This document shows, in pieces, positions 51,033-60,872 of a stretch of 64,000 nucleotides of DNA. Position 1 is the first letter of the stretch; every line of letters starts with the position of its first letter. The stretch comes from an uncultured beta proteobacterium (lineage in GTDB: Bacteria; Pseudomonadota; Gammaproteobacteria; Burkholderiales; Burkholderiaceae_C), in assembly GCA_903876735.1 (NCBI GenBank), contig CAIRAW010000038.1, forward strand, positions 1-64,000. The letters run 5' to 3'. The notes under the pieces were generated by a model. It searched no databases. It was not told the origin of the DNA and was given only the letters and a program-made list of their open reading frames with translations. The position numbers were made by a program, and so were the translations under genes.

Positions 51033-51504
51033 CGGCAGCTCCGGCGACAGGCGCAAGCAGTTCCAGCGACTCGTCAATCAGCGCGTGCAGCGTCAGCAGA
51101 CGCGGCACACCGAGCAGCTTGTTCAGGCTGGTCTGCGCCGCCTTCCAGTGGCGCTGCGCGTCCTGACGCTTGTCGCGGCCGCTGTCCGTGATGCGAATCA
51201 GGCGGCTGCGCCCATCGGCACCACTGGCCAGTTCGACCCAACCTTCTGCCTGCAGCGGCTTGAGGTTGCGCGTCAGCGTGGAGGCTTCCATCTTCATAGC
51301 CCTTGCCAGCGCGCCGGGTTGGATTGGCCCGAGCTTGAGCACATGGGACAGCAGCGAGTACTGGGTCGTGCGCAGGCCAACCCGCGCCAGTTCGGCGTCG
51401 TAGCGTTGCGTGATGCGCCGCGTCAATTGCCGCAGCTTGAGGTTGGTACAACCCTGCAGCTTCACAGCGGCCGGTTCATTGCTTGCAAGTGGGTTGGCAG
51501 TCAT
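51025..51504 (-). CDS. MarR-family transcriptional regulator
   Basis: 159 residues from the ATG at 51504 (an ATG at 51513 is an alternative). The winged HTH is seen in GLRTTQYSLLSHVLKLGPIQPGALARAMKMEASTLTRNLKPLQAEGWVEL (about 46-95) with the wing ADGRSRLIRITDSGR. It likely represses the co-directional MFS exporter with which it overlaps, and perhaps the divergent thioesterase. A palindrome TTGTATATGCAA lies in the 49-bp divergent region. Confidence 0.88.
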   Translation of the reverse strand: MTANPLASNEPAAVKLQGCTNLKLRQLTRRITQRYDAELARVGLRTTQYSLLSHVLKLGPIQPGALARAMKMEASTLTRNLKPLQAEGWVELASGADGRSRLIRITDSGRDKRQDAQRHWKAAQTSLNKLLGVPRLLTLHALIDESLELLAPVAGAADE

Positions 51505-51527
51505 GCGCCGCATTGTAGCTAGAATAC

Positions 51528-51539
51528 TTGTATATGCAA
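51528..51539. promoter_or_regulatory. MarR-type operator candidate
   Basis: TTGTATATGCAA, an imperfect palindrome with paired TTG/CAA arms, lies between the divergent MarR and thioesterase starts. MarR-family sites often have this form. Confidence 0.5.
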
Positions 51540-51561
51540 CTTTAACGGACAAACGAACAAC

Positions 51562-52104
51562 ATGAGCAAGACCGATCACCTCGAAGCCTGGCTGGCGCAG
51601 GAAGCCATCATCCGCCAGGCGATGGACGCCGGCCCCGGACCGGGCGTTGCCACGCCACAGCAGATTGCCGGCAAGACCGGTCTGGAAGTCATGCAGGCGC
51701 TACTGCGCGGTGAACTGCCCTACGCACACATTGCCCAGACACTGGATTTCACGATGATCGAGGTCTCGCCAGGCCACGCCACGTTTCAGGGCACACCGGG
51801 CTTGGCCCACTTCAATCCGATGGGAACGGTACATGGCGGCTGGTTTGCCACACTGCTGGACTCAGCGCTGGGCTGCGCCGTCCACACCCGCATGGCACCG
51901 GGTCAGGCCTACACCACGGCCGAACTCAGCGTCAACATCGTGCGCGCGCTCACGCCCAAGGTCAGCCGCGTGCGCGCCGAAGGCAAGGTCATCCACTGCG
52001 GGCGCCAACTCGCCACCGCCGAGGGCCGTCTGATCGGGCCCGATGGCACGCTCTACGCCCACGCCACCACCACCTGCCTGGTGTTTCCACTTGCGACACA
52101 ATAA
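51562..52104 (+). CDS. PaaI-family thioesterase
   Basis: 180 residues with the hot-dog fold. [27 protein letters not shown] (about 82-108) holds the HGG motif of PaaI-type acyl-CoA thioesterases, followed by [16 protein letters not shown]. An N-terminal extension of about 50 residues is present. It hydrolyses acyl- or aryl-CoA thioesters. Divergent from the MarR/MFS pair and 5 bp before gloA. Confidence 0.88.
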   Translation: MSKTDHLEAWLAQEAIIRQAMDAGPGPGVATPQQIAGKTGLEVMQALLRGELPYAHIAQTLDFTMIEVSPGHATFQGTPGLAHFNPMGTVHGGWFATLLDSALGCAVHTRMAPGQAYTTAELSVNIVRALTPKVSRVRAEGKVIHCGRQLATAEGRLIGPDGTLYAHATTTCLVFPLATQ

Positions 52105-52109
52105 GCCCC

Positions 52110-52496
52110 ATGCGATTCCTCCACACCATGCTGCGCGTTGGCGACCTGCAACGCTCAATCGACTTCTACACCCAGGTTCTGGGCATGCAACTGCTGCGCA
52201 AGACCGAGAACCCGGAGTACAAGTACACACTGGCTTTTGTCGGTTACGGCAAGAATCCGGACCACGCCGAAATCGAACTCACCTACAACTGGGGCGTCGA
52301 TTCCTATGAGTTGGGCACGGCCTTTGGCCACCTGGCGCTGGGCGTGCCCGACGTCTATGCGGCTTGCGAGAAGATCAAGGCCGCTGGCGGCAAGGTGACG
52401 CGCGAAGCCGGTCCGGTCAAGGGCGGCAGCACCGTGATTGCCTTTGTCACTGACCCTGATGGTTACAAGATCGAGTTGATCGAGCGAGCCCTTTAA
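52110..52496 (+). CDS. gloA: Lactoylglutathione lyase (glyoxalase I)
   Basis: 128 residues. Metal ligands H5, E56, H74 and E122 sit exactly where the E. coli enzyme has them ([33 protein letters not shown]). It isomerises the methylglyoxal-glutathione adduct to S-lactoylglutathione in the cytoplasm, usually with Ni2+ or Co2+ in this group. Five bases after the thioesterase gene, so probably co-transcribed; convergent with eda. Confidence 0.95.
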   Translation: MRFLHTMLRVGDLQRSIDFYTQVLGMQLLRKTENPEYKYTLAFVGYGKNPDHAEIELTYNWGVDSYELGTAFGHLALGVPDVYAACEKIKAAGGKVTREAGPVKGGSTVIAFVTDPDGYKIELIERAL

Positions 52497-52500
52497 GGCT

Positions 52501-53142
52501 CTACTTCTTCAAAGCTTGGGTGGCGCGTGCCAGCGCGGTGATGCGCGCCCAGTCGCCTTGCGCCAGCGCCTCGGGCGGAACCAGCCACGAACCCCCAACA
52601 CAGACCACATTGGACAGCGCCAGAAAATCGCCCGCGTTCTGCAACGTCACGCCGCCGGTCGGACAAAACCGCACGTCAAAAAACGGCCCGCTCCAGGCCC
52701 TGAGCAAGGCCGGACCACCGGCTTGCATGGCGGGGAAAAACTTCAGCTCGGTGAACCCTTCTTCCTGCGCCATCATGATCTCGCTGCCGGTCGCGACACC
52801 GGGCAGCAAGGCCAGACCGGCATCGCGGCAGGCCTGTCCGAGCGCGCTGGTGTAACCCGGGCTGACGGCAAAACGGGCGCCGGCCATGGCAGCGGCCTGG
52901 GCATCGGCGCGGCTGCGCACCGTTCCGGCGCCGACCACGGCCTCCGGCACGGCTCTGGCAATCGCTTCGATACAAGGCAGCCCCTGCGCCGTGCGCAAGG
53001 TGACTTCAAGCATGCGTATGCCCCCAGCGACCAGGGCCCGCGCCAGCGGCACCGCGTGTGCTACATCGTTGAGGACAATAACCGGAATTACCGGGGCGTC
53101 CTGCATCACCTGCAGGGCGGTCAATTTGGTTTGCATGTTCAT
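52501..53142 (-). CDS. eda: KDPG aldolase
   Basis: 213 residues, TIM-barrel class I aldolase. The Schiff-base Lys is K134 in TELKFFPA and the catalytic Glu is E46 in RMLEVTLRTA; GAGTV and FAVSPGYT are family segments. It splits 2-keto-3-deoxy-6-phosphogluconate to pyruvate and glyceraldehyde-3-phosphate in the Entner-Doudoroff pathway. It follows edd in the same direction, separated by about 128 bp containing a REP-like palindrome. Confidence 0.95.
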   Translation of the reverse strand: MNMQTKLTALQVMQDAPVIPVIVLNDVAHAVPLARALVAGGIRMLEVTLRTAQGLPCIEAIARAVPEAVVGAGTVRSRADAQAAAMAGARFAVSPGYTSALGQACRDAGLALLPGVATGSEIMMAQEEGFTELKFFPAMQAGGPALLRAWSGPFFDVRFCPTGGVTLQNAGDFLALSNVVCVGGSWLVPPEALAQGDWARITALARATQALKK

Positions 53143-53172
53143 CCCATCTCCATCCAGAATTCACGAATCTCT

Positions 53173-53240
53173 TGTCACTGCGAGGCGCATAGCGACGTGG
53201 CAGTCCATGCATGGATTGCCGCGCTTCGCTCGCAATGACA
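53173..53240. repeat. REP-like palindrome, class B (between edd and eda)
   Basis: TGTCACTGCGAGGCG at the left and CTTCGCTCGCAATGACA at the right enclose a CCATGC/GCATGG centre. It may stabilise or separate the edd and eda transcripts. Related to 58800-58876. Confidence 0.7.
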
Positions 53241-53270
53241 ATCAGGATTGCATAATAAACAGGCCTTGAA

Positions 53271-55166
53271 TTAGAGCCAGCTACAAGCGCCTGCCTCGGC
53301 CGTCAGCGCATTGCGCCGCATACCGGCAAACAACTCGCGGCCCATGCCCACTGCATTGGCCTGGCGCAAAGTATCGGGCATCGGGGCCGGTTCACGCGCC
53401 GCCCACTCAGACTCGCTGAGCAGCACCTGCAGTGTGCCAGCAGTTGCATCGAGCCGGATCCGGTCGCCATCGCGCACACGCGCCAGCGGACCGCCCTCGG
53501 CAGCTTCGGGCGAGACATGGATGGCTGCGGGCACCTTGCCCGAAGCACCGCTCATGCGGCCATCGGTGACCAGCGCCACCTTGAAGCCCCGGCCCTGCAG
53601 CACCGCCAGCGGCGGCGTGAGTTTGTGCAACTCGGGCATGCCGTTGGCCTGCGGCCCCTGCCAGCGCACCACGCAAACCACATCACGATTGAGTTCATCG
53701 GCGGTGAAGGCCTGCTGCAGCGCCTCCTGCGAATCGAAGACGCGACACGGCGCCTCGATCACATGGCACTCGTCGGGTACGGCAGAGACCTTGATCACAC
53801 TGCGCCCCAGATTGCCCTGCAGCAATTTAAGGCCGCCGCTCGCGCTGAAGGGCGCGCTGACAGGGCGCACCACGCTGTCATCGCGGCTCTTACCCACAGC
53901 CGTCCACTCAAGACCGCCCTCGCCCCGGCCAGCCGGAATGCCGGTGTACTCGCGCAGACCACCCGCGCGAACCGTCAGCACCTCGGCGTGCATGAATCCG
54001 GCGTCCAGCAACTCGCGGATCACAAAACCGGGACCACCCGCCGTCTGGAACTGGTTGACGTCAGCGCTGCCATTCGGATAAACGCGCGTCAGCAAAGGCA
54101 CGACCTCGGACAGCGCCGCAAAATCATTCCAGTCAATCACGATGCCGGCCGCGCGCGCCACGGCGACCCAGTGGATCAGGTGGTTGGTGGAGCCGCCGGT
54201 GGCCAGCAACGCCACCATCGCGTTGACGATGCAGCGCTCATCCACCATCTCGCCAATGGGCGAACATGCCGCCCCCACGCTTGCCATTTCATGTGCTGCG
54301 CTGCCCCCCATAGGGGCTTGATCGCCTTGGGGCGGCCTGGCGGCGATCAGGCGCTGGCCACGGAGCACCGTCCGCACCGCTTCGCGCGTCAGTTCATCCC
54401 GCAGTTCGGCGCCGGGGTTGATGAAGGCCGTGCCGGGCACGTGCAAGCCCATCGCTTCGAGCAGCATCTGGTTGCTGTTGGCCGTGCCGTAAAAGGTGCA
54501 GGTGCCCGCGCCGTGGTAGGCCGCCGACTCGGCCGCCAGCAACTCAGGGCGCCCAAGCAATCCCTGCGCCGCCTGCTCGCGCACCCTGGACTTTTCGTTG
54601 TTGGACAGGCCCGATGTCATCGGACCGGCCGGCACAAACACGGTCGGCAAATGGCCGAAATGCAGCGCGCCGATCAAGAGACCGGGCACGATCTTGTCGC
54701 AGACGCCGAGCATCAGAACCGCATCGAAGACATCGTGGCTCAGCGACACGGCGGTTGCCATCGCAATCACGTCACGCGAGAACAGGCTCAGTTCCATGCC
54801 GGGCGTGCCCTGCGTCACCCCGTCGCACATGGCGGGCACGCCTCCCGCCACCTGCGCTGTGGCACCCAAGCGGCGCGCTTCGATCTTGATCAGCGCCGGG
54901 TAGTCCTGCAACGGCGCGTGCGCCGACAGCATGTCGTTATAGGCCGTGACGATACCGATGTTGGGCGCACGCTCGGCCACCACACGCAGTTTGTCATTGG
55001 CGGGCAGCGCGGCAAAGGCGTGCGCCACATTGGCGCAGCCCAGCCGCTCGGCACCGGGCTTGCGCTGCGCCGCCAGCGCCAGGCGCTCCAGGTAGGCGCT
55101 GCGCGTGAGCTGACTGCGTTGCCGGATGGCAGCCGTGACCGCTTCGACCGTGGCATTAAGTTTCAT
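53271..55166 (-). CDS. edd: 6-phosphogluconate dehydratase
   Basis: 631 residues, family IlvD/Edd. Cluster and substrate motifs include [33 protein letters not shown] (about 110-143), [18 protein letters not shown] with a cluster Cys, [15 protein letters not shown] with another, and the C-terminal [21 protein letters not shown]. It converts 6-phosphogluconate to KDPG. Slightly longer than the typical 605-610 residues. First gene of the Entner-Doudoroff pair, with pdxH divergent upstream. Confidence 0.95.
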   Translation of the reverse strand: MKLNATVEAVTAAIRQRSQLTRSAYLERLALAAQRKPGAERLGCANVAHAFAALPANDKLRVVAERAPNIGIVTAYNDMLSAHAPLQDYPALIKIEARRLGATAQVAGGVPAMCDGVTQGTPGMELSLFSRDVIAMATAVSLSHDVFDAVLMLGVCDKIVPGLLIGALHFGHLPTVFVPAGPMTSGLSNNEKSRVREQAAQGLLGRPELLAAESAAYHGAGTCTFYGTANSNQMLLEAMGLHVPGTAFINPGAELRDELTREAVRTVLRGQRLIAARPPQGDQAPMGGSAAHEMASVGAACSPIGEMVDERCIVNAMVALLATGGSTNHLIHWVAVARAAGIVIDWNDFAALSEVVPLLTRVYPNGSADVNQFQTAGGPGFVIRELLDAGFMHAEVLTVRAGGLREYTGIPAGRGEGGLEWTAVGKSRDDSVVRPVSAPFSASGGLKLLQGNLGRSVIKVSAVPDECHVIEAPCRVFDSQEALQQAFTADELNRDVVCVVRWQGPQANGMPELHKLTPPLAVLQGRGFKVALVTDGRMSGASGKVPAAIHVSPEAAEGGPLARVRDGDRIRLDATAGTLQVLLSESEWAAREPAPMPDTLRQANAVGMGRELFAGMRRNALTAEAGACSWL

Positions 55167-55297
55167 GAAAATCAGAAATTATTGGTAACAAAATTACAAA
55201 CGCAATGGTACTGCGGAACCCGGCTCCATCAAGCGTCCGGTGTTACCAAGTGGTTACCAAATCGAGGCGCCCGCTTGCGCCTGCCTATACTGCAGCC

Positions 55298-55951
55298 ATG
55301 ACCTCTCTTGCCGACCTCCGAAAAAGCTACGAACGCGCCGAACTCAGCGAGGACGCGTCCAACAGCGACCCCTTGCTGCAGTTTGAACAATGGCTGCAGG
55401 AAGCCATTGCTGCGCAGGTCCCCGAACCCAATGCCATGACACTGGCCACCGTGGCCAGCAACCTGCGGCCCTCAACGCGCGTGGTGCTGATCAAGGGCTA
55501 CGACGAGCGTGGTATCAGCTGGTTCACCAACTACGACAGCCGCAAGGGCCTGGAACTGGCCGGCAACCCCTATGCGGCGCTGCAGTTCCATTGGGTCGAA
55601 CTCGAACGTGTGGTGCGCATCGAGGGGTTGGTGGAAAAGGTCAGCGCCGAAGAAAGCGATGCTTACTTTCACAGCCGGCCACTGGACTCGCGCATCGGCG
55701 CCTGGGCCTCGCCGCAAAGCGAGGTCATCAGTGGGCGCGGTGTGCTGGTGGCCAATGCGGCCAAGTACGGTGCCAAATTCCTGCTGCAGCCGCCACGCCC
55801 GCCGCACTGGGGTGGCTACCGACTCAAACCCGAGCAATGGCAGTTCTGGCAGGGCCGCAAAAGCCGCCTGCACGACCGCCTGCGCTACACCCAAGCTGGC
55901 AGCAACGCCGGCGGCAATTCGCTCTGGTTGCGCGAACGCCTGGCGCCCTGA
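55298..55951 (+). CDS. pdxH: Pyridoxamine 5'-phosphate oxidase
   Basis: 217 residues from the ATG at 55298; the frame stays open upstream but lacks homology there. FMN/PLP motifs: [23 protein letters not shown] (about 47-69), [26 protein letters not shown] and the C-terminal [30 protein letters not shown], all diagnostic. It oxidises pyridoxine/pyridoxamine phosphate to PLP with oxygen. Supplies PLP to enzymes such as the aminotransferase at 4437-5564. Confidence 0.95.
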   Translation: MTSLADLRKSYERAELSEDASNSDPLLQFEQWLQEAIAAQVPEPNAMTLATVASNLRPSTRVVLIKGYDERGISWFTNYDSRKGLELAGNPYAALQFHWVELERVVRIEGLVEKVSAEESDAYFHSRPLDSRIGAWASPQSEVISGRGVLVANAAKYGAKFLLQPPRPPHWGGYRLKPEQWQFWQGRKSRLHDRLRYTQAGSNAGGNSLWLRERLAP

Positions 55952-55954
55952 ATT

Positions 55955-56066
55955 TGTCGTTGCGGACTCCGAGCCGCAATCCAGGTTTCGTGTGGCACTG
56001 GATCCCGGATCAAGTCCGGGATGACAGCCCTGAATTTGTCATTGCGGACTTGATCCGCAATCCATG
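55955..56066. repeat. REP-like palindromes: class A copy 3 plus half-copy
   Basis: 55955-56026 is a class A copy (TGTCGTTGCGGA ... GTCCGGGATGACA). A half-copy follows at 56037-56066 (TGTCATTGCGGACTTGATCC...). They separate convergent pdxH and the AEC carrier gene. Confidence 0.75.
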
Positions 56067-56076
56067 CCTGCGGACC

Positions 56077-57024
56077 TCAAGCGGCGCCTAGCAGATGCAT
56101 CACCAGCGACACCGTCAGCAGCGCCAGCAGCGTTGAAACCGCCACACTGGTGGTCACCAATTCCTGCGCCACCTGGTAGCGCTGCGAAAACAGGAAAACG
56201 TTGGCGCCGATCGGCATCGAGGCGGCGACAATCATCACCGACAGCGACAGGCCACTCAGGCCGAGCGACCAAGAAAGCAGCGCCACCAGTGCCGGAAAGG
56301 CCACGTTTTTGATCAGGGCCAGACCCAGCGCCCCCTTCAGGTCGGCGCTGACGCGCACCTGGCTCAGGGTGACGCCCACGAGCAGCAGTGCGATCGGCCC
56401 AAAGGCATTGCCCAGCAGCGCCAGCGGCTTGTCAACAATATCGGGCACCACCCAGCCGGTCTGCGCAAACAGCAGGCCCACCATGATCGGCAGCGGCACC
56501 GGGTGAAAGATGCCGTTGCGCACGGCCGCCAGAACCGTCAGCGCCATGTGCTGACCCTCATGCTCGCCGCTGGCCGCCGCCTCGCGCGCAACGGCCAGTT
56601 CCAGCATGATGGTCGCCAGCGTCAGCAGCACCAGCGCGTGCACCGAGATCAGTGTGAACAGCATGACCAGACCGGGCTTGCCGTAAGCCAGGCCCACCAG
56701 CGGCACACCGATCATCACGGTGTTGCTGAAGGTCGCGGCCAGCGCCAGCACGGCGGCGCGGCGCGTAAAACCCTGCCAGACCAGTATTGATGCAAACAGC
56801 AGGATCGCGGCCACAAAGTACATGGCCACCGGCCTGAAATCGAGTTGCTCCACATGCACCGTGCTCATGGTGCGAAACAGCAGCGCCGGTGTCAGCACCA
56901 TGAAGACCAGGTTCGACAAATCCTTGCTCGCCTCGGGTCGGATCCAGCCGGCGCGCCCGGTGATAAAACCAATGGCAATCAGCAGAACCACCGGCAGCAG
57001 GGCCGAGATGACAGGACTGTTCAT
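56077..57024 (-). CDS. AEC-family (auxin efflux carrier-like) transporter
   Basis: 315 residues, about 10 membrane spans in two inverted groups of five. LLPVVLLIAIGFITGRAGWI (9-28), VFMVLTPALLFRTM, FSNTVMIGVPLVGLAYGKPGL and SMPIGANVFLFSQRY are family landmarks. Members transport dicarboxylates or similar small acids. The start at 57024 lies 2 bases after the stop of the deacylase gene, so the two form an operon. Confidence 0.9.
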   Translation of the reverse strand: MNSPVISALLPVVLLIAIGFITGRAGWIRPEASKDLSNLVFMVLTPALLFRTMSTVHVEQLDFRPVAMYFVAAILLFASILVWQGFTRRAAVLALAATFSNTVMIGVPLVGLAYGKPGLVMLFTLISVHALVLLTLATIMLELAVAREAAASGEHEGQHMALTVLAAVRNGIFHPVPLPIMVGLLFAQTGWVVPDIVDKPLALLGNAFGPIALLLVGVTLSQVRVSADLKGALGLALIKNVAFPALVALLSWSLGLSGLSLSVMIVAASMPIGANVFLFSQRYQVAQELVTTSVAVSTLLALLTVSLVMHLLGAA

Positions 57025-57026
57025 GC

Positions 57027-58157
57027 TCAAGCCCCCAGCAACGGGCCGCTGCGAAACGCCTTGGCACCGGCAATCTTGCCAATCTCGCCACCTGCGTGCA
57101 CATAGCGCTCGCGGCTGCGCGCATAGAAAGTTCCGGCAACGCCGGCCAGCACGCGCTGCGTCTGAGCGGCGATGGGATCGATGATCTCGGCCACCAGATC
57201 CCCGACCTGCAACACGCTGCCAAGTTCGGCCGCGAACACGACAACGCCGGGGCCAACGGCGGTCAGCGTTTCGGAGCCGGCCAGCGGTGTCGGCTGGCAC
57301 TTGGCCGGCGGCACTTCCGGCATGCGCTCACAGGTCAGCGCCTGCGCGTGCTGCAGCCAGGCGAATAAGGCCCGCGCATCGGCCTGCGCCACCGCGTGGC
57401 TGACGTCGGCTTCGCCGCGCAGTTCAATCGTCGTGCTGCAGCAAGCCTGCGGCAACACCACGCTGCGACCCGCGGCACTGAGGGCGTCTGCGAGTTGCCA
57501 CCAGACACCCGACAGGCATTCGTCGAACGACCAGGCGCCCGAATTGCGCGCCAGCAAAATGGCTTCGCTGCCCAGAAAATGCGCCAGCGATTCGAGTTGC
57601 GGCCAGCAGTTTTCTTCAGTGTAGAAATGCATGACGGCTTCACTGTCGCAGTGCAGATCGAGCACGTGGTCGGCGTCGTGCGCCAGAAGCAGCAGCGTGC
57701 GGCGCAGGCTTTGCAGTTCGCTCGCTGGCGCCCAGTTGTGCAGATAGCCACCAATGGCCTGGCGCACCAGCGCCACATTGGCCTGCGCGTCCTGCCCCAG
57801 TGCGTCGCGCAAACCCGGCTCAATGGACTTGGCCAGATCAGGGTAATGGCGGTTGAAATTCTGGGCGCTGTCGAGCTCGAAACGCCCCATCGCCTTGTGG
57901 TTCAGGCGCTGCGCCAAACCGATCGGGTTGGCGACCGGCACCAACACGATTTCGCCACGCAGTTGCCCGGCCGCATCGGCCGCTTCCAGCAGGGCGCGCA
58001 AGTGGTGCGCCACCAGCATGCCAGGCAGTTCTTCGGCGTGCAGACTGGCCTGCAGGTAGATCTTGGGGAAACTCCCCTTGCTGCCGAAATGAAAACTGGT
58101 CAGCGTCTTGTGGCTGCCCAGGCTGTTGCTGAGCAGGGGATGGGCTATGCGTTGCAT
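57027..58157 (-). CDS. M14-type succinylglutamate desuccinylase/aspartoacylase
   Basis: 376 residues. Zinc ligands appear as LHAEELPG (His and Glu, about 38-45) and the later DLHCDSEAVMHFY (His, about 175); the substrate Arg and catalytic Glu follow the AstE/aspartoacylase pattern. The C-terminal part (VVFAAELGSVLQVGDLVAEIIDP) is a barrel-sandwich-like lid. It removes acyl groups from N-acyl amino acids. Followed by an AEC carrier that could move the product or substrate. Confidence 0.88.
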   Translation of the reverse strand: MQRIAHPLLSNSLGSHKTLTSFHFGSKGSFPKIYLQASLHAEELPGMLVAHHLRALLEAADAAGQLRGEIVLVPVANPIGLAQRLNHKAMGRFELDSAQNFNRHYPDLAKSIEPGLRDALGQDAQANVALVRQAIGGYLHNWAPASELQSLRRTLLLLAHDADHVLDLHCDSEAVMHFYTEENCWPQLESLAHFLGSEAILLARNSGAWSFDECLSGVWWQLADALSAAGRSVVLPQACCSTTIELRGEADVSHAVAQADARALFAWLQHAQALTCERMPEVPPAKCQPTPLAGSETLTAVGPGVVVFAAELGSVLQVGDLVAEIIDPIAAQTQRVLAGVAGTFYARSRERYVHAGGEIGKIAGAKAFRSGPLLGA

Positions 58158-58212
58158 GAGGTTCAGGGTTAGCGCCGGAGCCCCATTGTCTCAGTTCCCT
58201 TGCGCCGGCGCT

Positions 58213-58755
58213 TCACTTGACCAGGCGCGCAAAGGTCTTGCGGAACTTCGCCACTTTGGGCGCAGCCACGGCCATGCAATAACCCTGTTGCGGGTTGTTC
58301 GCAAAGAAATCCTGGTGGTAGTCCTCGGCCGGCCAGTAATTGGCCAGCGGCAAGACCTCGGTCACCAGCGGTCGGTCGTAGACACCGCTTTGCGCCATCT
58401 CGCGCAGCAGGTCCTTCGCGACCTGCGCCTGCTCCGGCGTCGAGACATAAATGCCGCTGCGGTACTGCGTGCCGCTGTCATGCCCTTGCCGGTTCAGCGT
58501 GGTCGGGTCGTGGATCAGAAAGAAGATTTCCAGTATCTCGCGCACGCTGATCTGCGCCGGGTCAAAACGCAGCCTGACGACCTCGTTGTGCCCGGTGCGC
58601 CCGCTGCAGACCTGCTCATAGCTCGGTTGCAGCGTCTGCCCGTTGCAGTAGCCGCTTTCCACATCCTCAACCCCCCTGACCTGGACAAAAACCGCCTCGG
58701 TGCACCAGAAGCAGCCGCCACCGAGGGTGAGGGTTTGCAGGGAATCCGACATCAA
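58213..58755 (-). CDS. msrA: Peptide methionine sulfoxide reductase A
   Basis: 180 residues. The nucleophile is C15 in GGGCFWCTEAVF (a second Cys at 18), and DPTTLNRQGHDSGTQYRSGIY (about 88-108) is the substrate pocket. It reduces the S-form of methionine sulfoxide in proteins using thioredoxin. Single gene; the stop is 55 bp from the deacylase start. Confidence 0.94.
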   Translation of the reverse strand: MMSDSLQTLTLGGGCFWCTEAVFVQVRGVEDVESGYCNGQTLQPSYEQVCSGRTGHNEVVRLRFDPAQISVREILEIFFLIHDPTTLNRQGHDSGTQYRSGIYVSTPEQAQVAKDLLREMAQSGVYDRPLVTEVLPLANYWPAEDYHQDFFANNPQQGYCMAVAAPKVAKFRKTFARLVK

Positions 58756-58799
58756 AACGCTCCTTGAAAATTAGCAAAGCATGGACTGTCGCCTTGGCC

Positions 58800-58876
58800 G
58801 TCATTGCGAGCCCAGTGAAGCAATCCATGAATTCAAACTGCATGGATTGCCGCGTCGCTACGCTCCTCGCAATGAC
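58800..58876. repeat. REP-like palindrome, class B
   Basis: GTCATTGCGAG at the left and CTCGCAATGAC at the right enclose GCAATCCATG and CATGGATTGC arms. It lies between msrA and the TetR gene. The rest of 58877-59016 holds only the TetR promoter region. Confidence 0.75.
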
Positions 58877-58984
58877 TGTGTGCATGGCAAATCCACCCGA
58901 ATTGTCGCGCTTGCGAAGGGCCTGCGTTGCCCAAAGGGTTTAGCTCGTCAATGGCGTCGGCAATTGACAGCGATCGGAGCGGAA

Positions 58985-59012
58985 GTTACATTACTAACCC
59001 TCTAGTCATTAA
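58985..59012. promoter_or_regulatory. Possible TetR operator
   Basis: TTACTA (58990-58995) and TAGTCA (59002-59007) form a near inverted repeat just upstream of the TetR ATG at 59017, within AT-rich sequence unlike the surroundings. Autoregulation is inferred. Confidence 0.35.
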
Positions 59013-59016
59013 CTTC

Positions 59017-59724
59017 ATGTCCACCTCCAAACCCGTCAGCAAGAACAGTTCGACAGCGCCGGTGCGCCACGAACGGCGCAAGGATGCGCGGCCGGGTGAG
59101 TTGCTGGCGGCGGCACTGGACCTGTTCGTGGAAAGAGGCTTCGCCGCAACCCGGGTTGAGGAAGTGGCGGCCCGCGCCGGCGTTTCCAAAGGCACATTGT
59201 TTCTGTACTTTGCAAGCAAGGACGACCTGTTCAAGGCGGTGGTACGCGAGAACATCTCGGGCCGCTTCCCGCAGTGGAATGTGGCCATCGAAGCCTTCGA
59301 CGGCAGCACCGCTGACATGCTGCGCCACGTGATGAACCTGTGGTGGGAGCGCCTGGGCAGCACCAAGGCCTCGGGCATCACCAAACTCATGCTCAGCGAG
59401 GCGAAGAACTTCCCCGAACTCGCCGCCTTCTACCAGCAGGAGGTGATGCAGCCGGCGCACGAGTTGATCCGGCGCATCCTGCAGCGCGGCGTGGACCGTG
59501 GCGAATTCGCGCCCATGAACATGAAATACACCGTTTACGCCGTGCTGGCGCCGATGCTGTTTCTGCAGCTGATGATGCACGCCAGCCAGGCCTGCTGCGA
59601 CAGCGCCGACGCCTTGCAACTGGTGCCCGAAGAATACCTCGCGGCACAGGTGCAAACCCTTCTTGAGGGCCTGCGCCTGCGCCCACCCTCACCCGCTTCC
59701 GACAAAGGACTGTCCTCTTTATGA
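59017..59724 (+). CDS. TetR-family regulator of the efflux operon
   Basis: 235 residues from the ATG at 59017. The HTH reads LDLFVERGFAATRVEEVAARAGVSKGTLFLYFASKDDLFKAVV (about 36-78), the TetR consensus. The ligand domain is helical and Met/Leu-rich. It overlaps the adaptor gene (ATGA, 59721-59724), as for AcrR-like repressors of RND pumps, so it likely represses this operon. Confidence 0.92.
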   Translation: MSTSKPVSKNSSTAPVRHERRKDARPGELLAAALDLFVERGFAATRVEEVAARAGVSKGTLFLYFASKDDLFKAVVRENISGRFPQWNVAIEAFDGSTADMLRHVMNLWWERLGSTKASGITKLMLSEAKNFPELAAFYQQEVMQPAHELIRRILQRGVDRGEFAPMNMKYTVYAVLAPMLFLQLMMHASQACCDSADALQLVPEEYLAAQVQTLLEGLRLRPPSPASDKGLSSL

Positions 59725-60869
59725 AACGCTGGCTGAAATGGGCGCTGATCGCCCTGGTACTGGTGGCGCTTGGCCTTGGCGTGTTGCGCGCCCTGTCGGC
59801 GCGCAAGGCACAACAGGCCACGGTGGCCAAACTTGCGCTGCAGGGCGAACAGGTGGTGGTTGAACTCGGCGGCGCCGATGTGGTGCAGGCCAAAACCCGC
59901 GAACTCGCGCCCGGGCTGGCGATTTCGGGTGCGCTCAAGGCCGTTAACAGCGCCCTGGTCAAAGCCCGCGTGCCGGGTGAATTGCAGGGGCTGACCGTGC
60001 GCGAAGGCGATGCCGTGCAAGCCGGCCAGGTCATTGCCCGCATTGACGCGTCGGAGTACCAGTCGCGCGTGCGCCAGGCCCAGCAACAGGCCGAGTCGGC
60101 CAAGGGCCAGGTTGACATTGCAAAGCGCGCCTTTGACAACAACCGATCACTGGTAGACCAGGGATTTATTTCCAAAACCGCACTCGACACCTCGCTGGCC
60201 AGTCTGGCATCGGCCGAAGCCAACTACCGAGCGGCGCAGGCCGGCACCGAGATCGCCGCCAAGGCGCTGGAAGACACGGTGCTCAAGGCTCCGATCAGCG
60301 GCCTGATCTCGCAGCGCCTGGCCCAACCCGGCGAACGCGTCGCGGTCGAGGCGCGCATCGTGGAAATTCTGGACCTCAGCCGACTCGAACTTGAAGCCAG
60401 CCTGAGCGCCACGGAGTCGCTCGGTGTGCGCCTGGGCCAGAGCGCCGTGCTGCAAATCGAAGGCGCCGCCAAAACCGTCCAGGCGCGCGTGGTGCGCATC
60501 AACCCGAACGCCGTCGCCGGCAGCCGCGCCGTGCTGGTCTACCTGGCGCTGGAGACCACACCCGGTCTGCGCCAGGGCCTGTTTGCCCAGGGCAGCCTCG
60601 TCACCGAACGGCTGCAGGCCCTGCTGGTGCCATTGAGCGCCGTGCGCACCGATGCACCGCAGCCTTACGTGCAAGTGCTGGAGCAGCAAAAGGTCGTGCA
60701 CCAAACCGTTCAAATGGGCGTGCGCGGCGAACTGGACGGCCAGACCATGGTCGCGGTCAAGGGCGTGCCCGAGAACGCGCTGCTGATCGCCGGCTCGGTC
60801 GGCAGCCTGCGCGCGGGCACGGCCGTGCGCTTCACCGCCCCGCCGGCCACGACACCGGTCGCCAAGTAA
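59721..60869 (+). CDS. RND efflux periplasmic adaptor (membrane fusion protein)
   Basis: 382 residues. An N-terminal signal anchor (MKRWLKWALIALVLVALGLGVL) without a lipobox Cys, a biotinyl-lipoyl domain (LQGLTVREGDAVQAGQVIARID), an alpha-helical hairpin (about 110-165: QSRVRQAQQQAESAKGQVDIAK), LKAPISGLISQRLAQPGERVA and a C-terminal beta barrel are in the usual order. It bridges the inner-membrane pump to an outer-membrane channel. Three bases separate it from the pump gene. Confidence 0.92.
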   Translation: MKRWLKWALIALVLVALGLGVLRALSARKAQQATVAKLALQGEQVVVELGGADVVQAKTRELAPGLAISGALKAVNSALVKARVPGELQGLTVREGDAVQAGQVIARIDASEYQSRVRQAQQQAESAKGQVDIAKRAFDNNRSLVDQGFISKTALDTSLASLASAEANYRAAQAGTEIAAKALEDTVLKAPISGLISQRLAQPGERVAVEARIVEILDLSRLELEASLSATESLGVRLGQSAVLQIEGAAKTVQARVVRINPNAVAGSRAVLVYLALETTPGLRQGLFAQGSLVTERLQALLVPLSAVRTDAPQPYVQVLEQQKVVHQTVQMGVRGELDGQTMVAVKGVPENALLIAGSVGSLRAGTAVRFTAPPATTPVAK

Positions 60870-60872
60870 GCC

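Noticed and set aside
53517-55301. A 594-residue plus-strand open frame
   Set aside because: It is antisense to edd, which has clear catalytic motifs; the frame is a compositional shadow.
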